Assembly (NCBI GenBank): GCA_017431395.1
Contig: JAFRLD010000159.1
Coordinates: 1-5,191, forward strand
Length of the DNA: 5,191 bases
Source of the DNA: Bacillota bacterium
GTDB lineage: Bacteria; Bacillota; Clostridia; Peptostreptococcales; Anaerovoracaceae
Direction: 5' to 3'
Position 1 is the first letter of the stretch, and each line of letters begins with the position of its first letter. Position numbers and translations under genes: made by a program. Positions 4,512-5,191 of this stretch are shown here, one piece after another. The notes under the pieces were generated by a model. The model worked only from the letters and a program-made list of their open reading frames with translations. It did not search any database and had not been told where the DNA came from.

Positions 4512-5191
4512 TATTTCACCATCTCGCCTTTCTTCATCACGTGCTGTGCCAGGTTCGATCCGAACCGATAGCATACCATCTCGAAATCCGGTGCGTTCCA
4601 GATGACCAGATCCGCCTGCTTACCTACTTCCAGTGTGCCGAGCAGATCTCCTCTGCCGCAGGCACAAGCCGGGTTGATCGTCACAGCGGTCAGTACCTCT
4701 TCCGGTGTCATCCGATACTTCAGGCAGCCCAGGTTGATGGCGAACTGCAGGTTCAGCGACGGGCAGGAGCCCGGATTGAAATCGCTCGCGATCGCCACCG
4801 GGATCCCCTTCTCGATCATCCGTTTCGCCGGGGCGAACGTCTTGCCGAGATAGAAGGAGGTCGCCGGCAGCAGCATAGCGGTCGTACCGCCTGCTGCCAT
4901 GGAGTCCATGCCGTCTTCTTCGATGGCGATCAGGTGCTCTGCGGAAGCCGCGCCCATCTCGCCTGCGAGCTGTGAGCCGCCGATCGCTTCGATCTCATCC
5001 GCGTGGATCTTCAGGCCGAAGCCGAGATCCGCCGCCTTCTGCATATACTTCCGGCTCTGCTCCGCATTGAACACGGAATCCTCACAGAAGATATCCGCAT
5101 ATTCCGCCAGGCCTCTCTGTCTGACCTCCGGCATCAGCTCCTCGCACATCATGTCGATATACTCGTCTCCTCTGCCTTCGTATTCCGGCGG
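4511..5191 (-). CDS. hutI: Imidazolonepropionase (C-terminal part; N-terminus outside window)
   Basis: The visible 226 residues are the C-terminal half or slightly more of a roughly 415-residue amidohydrolase. The enzyme hydrolyses 4-imidazolone-5-propionate to N-formimino-L-glutamate, the third step of histidine degradation. The frame stays open to base 5191, beginning PPEYEGRGDEYID; the internal ATG at 5152 is not the start. In this fragment's numbering, IHADEI (62-67) carries the metal ligand His63 and catalytic Glu66, SAEHL (83-87) carries a conserved histidine, and ASDFNPGSCPS (135-145) carries the metal ligand Asp137. The 74-residue spacing from His63 to Asp137 fits the family. The C-terminal GKQADLVIW is the usual amidohydrolase closing strand. 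It is followed directly by the cyclodeaminase in a one-base overlap. hutH, hutU or other hut genes may lie upstream beyond the window. Confidence 0.95.
   Translation of the reverse strand, partial: PPEYEGRGDEYIDMMCEELMPEVRQRGLAEYADIFCEDSVFNAEQSRKYMQKAADLGFGLKIHADEIEAIGGSQLAGEMGAASAEHLIAIEEDGMDSMAAGGTTAMLLPATSFYLGKTFAPAKRMIEKGIPVAIASDFNPGSCPSLNLQFAINLGCLKYRMTPEEVLTAVTINPACACGRGDLLGTLEVGKQADLVIWNAPDFEMVCYRFGSNLAQHVMKKGEMVK

Noticed and set aside
4512..4574. Upstream in-frame ATG for the cyclodeaminase (4574)
   Set aside because: The extra 21 residues are unlike the family, lie wholly within hutI and lack a good ribosome binding site. The ATG at 4511 gives the standard N-terminus.
5147..5152. 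hutI start at an internal ATG
   Set aside because: The frame continues open to the window end with family-typical sequence (PPEYEGRGDEYID), so the gene is cut by the window and not short.
1..5191. tRNA or rRNA genes, CRISPR arrays, insertion sequences, phage or defence genes
   Set aside because: Almost the whole window is accounted for by six catabolic or regulatory genes and two short gaps. No repeat-spacer pattern, transposase or structured RNA signature was seen.

Overview
The window looks like chromosome from an anaerobic, amino-acid-fermenting bacterium. A Clostridia-type Bacillota (or a similar gut or anaerobic-digester lineage) fits best. The reasons are a folate-dependent histidine-degradation cluster built from separate small enzymes, a CoA-acylating ferredoxin-dependent 2-oxoacid oxidoreductase instead of a lipoyl dehydrogenase complex, strong GGAGG ribosome binding sites, and codons rich in G or C at the third position. 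The taxon is an inference; there is no rRNA or other marker in the window.

Every gene supported here lies on the minus strand, so transcription runs from high to low coordinates. In that order: (1) the C-terminal part of imidazolonepropionase hutI (4511-5191, cut by the window edge); (2) a formimidoyl-THF cyclodeaminase (3885-4511); (3) glutamate formimidoyltransferase ftcD (2989-3885); (4) a 93-nt gap holding a strong inverted repeat; (5) a GntR/FCD transcriptional regulator (2197-2895); (6) a 165-nt gap with a Rho-independent terminator, two identical 13-bp operator-like sites and a sigma-70-type promoter; (7) korA (829-2031) and korB (3-836), the alpha and beta subunits of a 2-oxoacid (probably 2-oxoglutarate):ferredoxin oxidoreductase; (8) the start codon of a further gene at bases 3-1, probably the gamma subunit.

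The metabolic reading is coherent. HutI makes N-formimino-L-glutamate. FtcD moves the formimino group to tetrahydrofolate and frees glutamate. The cyclodeaminase releases ammonia and leaves 5,10-methenyl-THF, which feeds one-carbon metabolism. After deamination of glutamate, the Kor enzyme could oxidise 2-oxoglutarate to succinyl-CoA, CO2 and reduced ferredoxin. The GntR regulator sits between the two modules. One operator-like site lies exactly between the -35 and -10 elements of the predicted kor promoter, and its twin lies 76 bp upstream beyond the terminator, so local repression of kor by this regulator is the simplest model.

I found no mobile element, CRISPR array, RNA gene or defence system. 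The genes are ordinary catabolic genes; the most interesting part is the regulatory architecture at 2076-2209.
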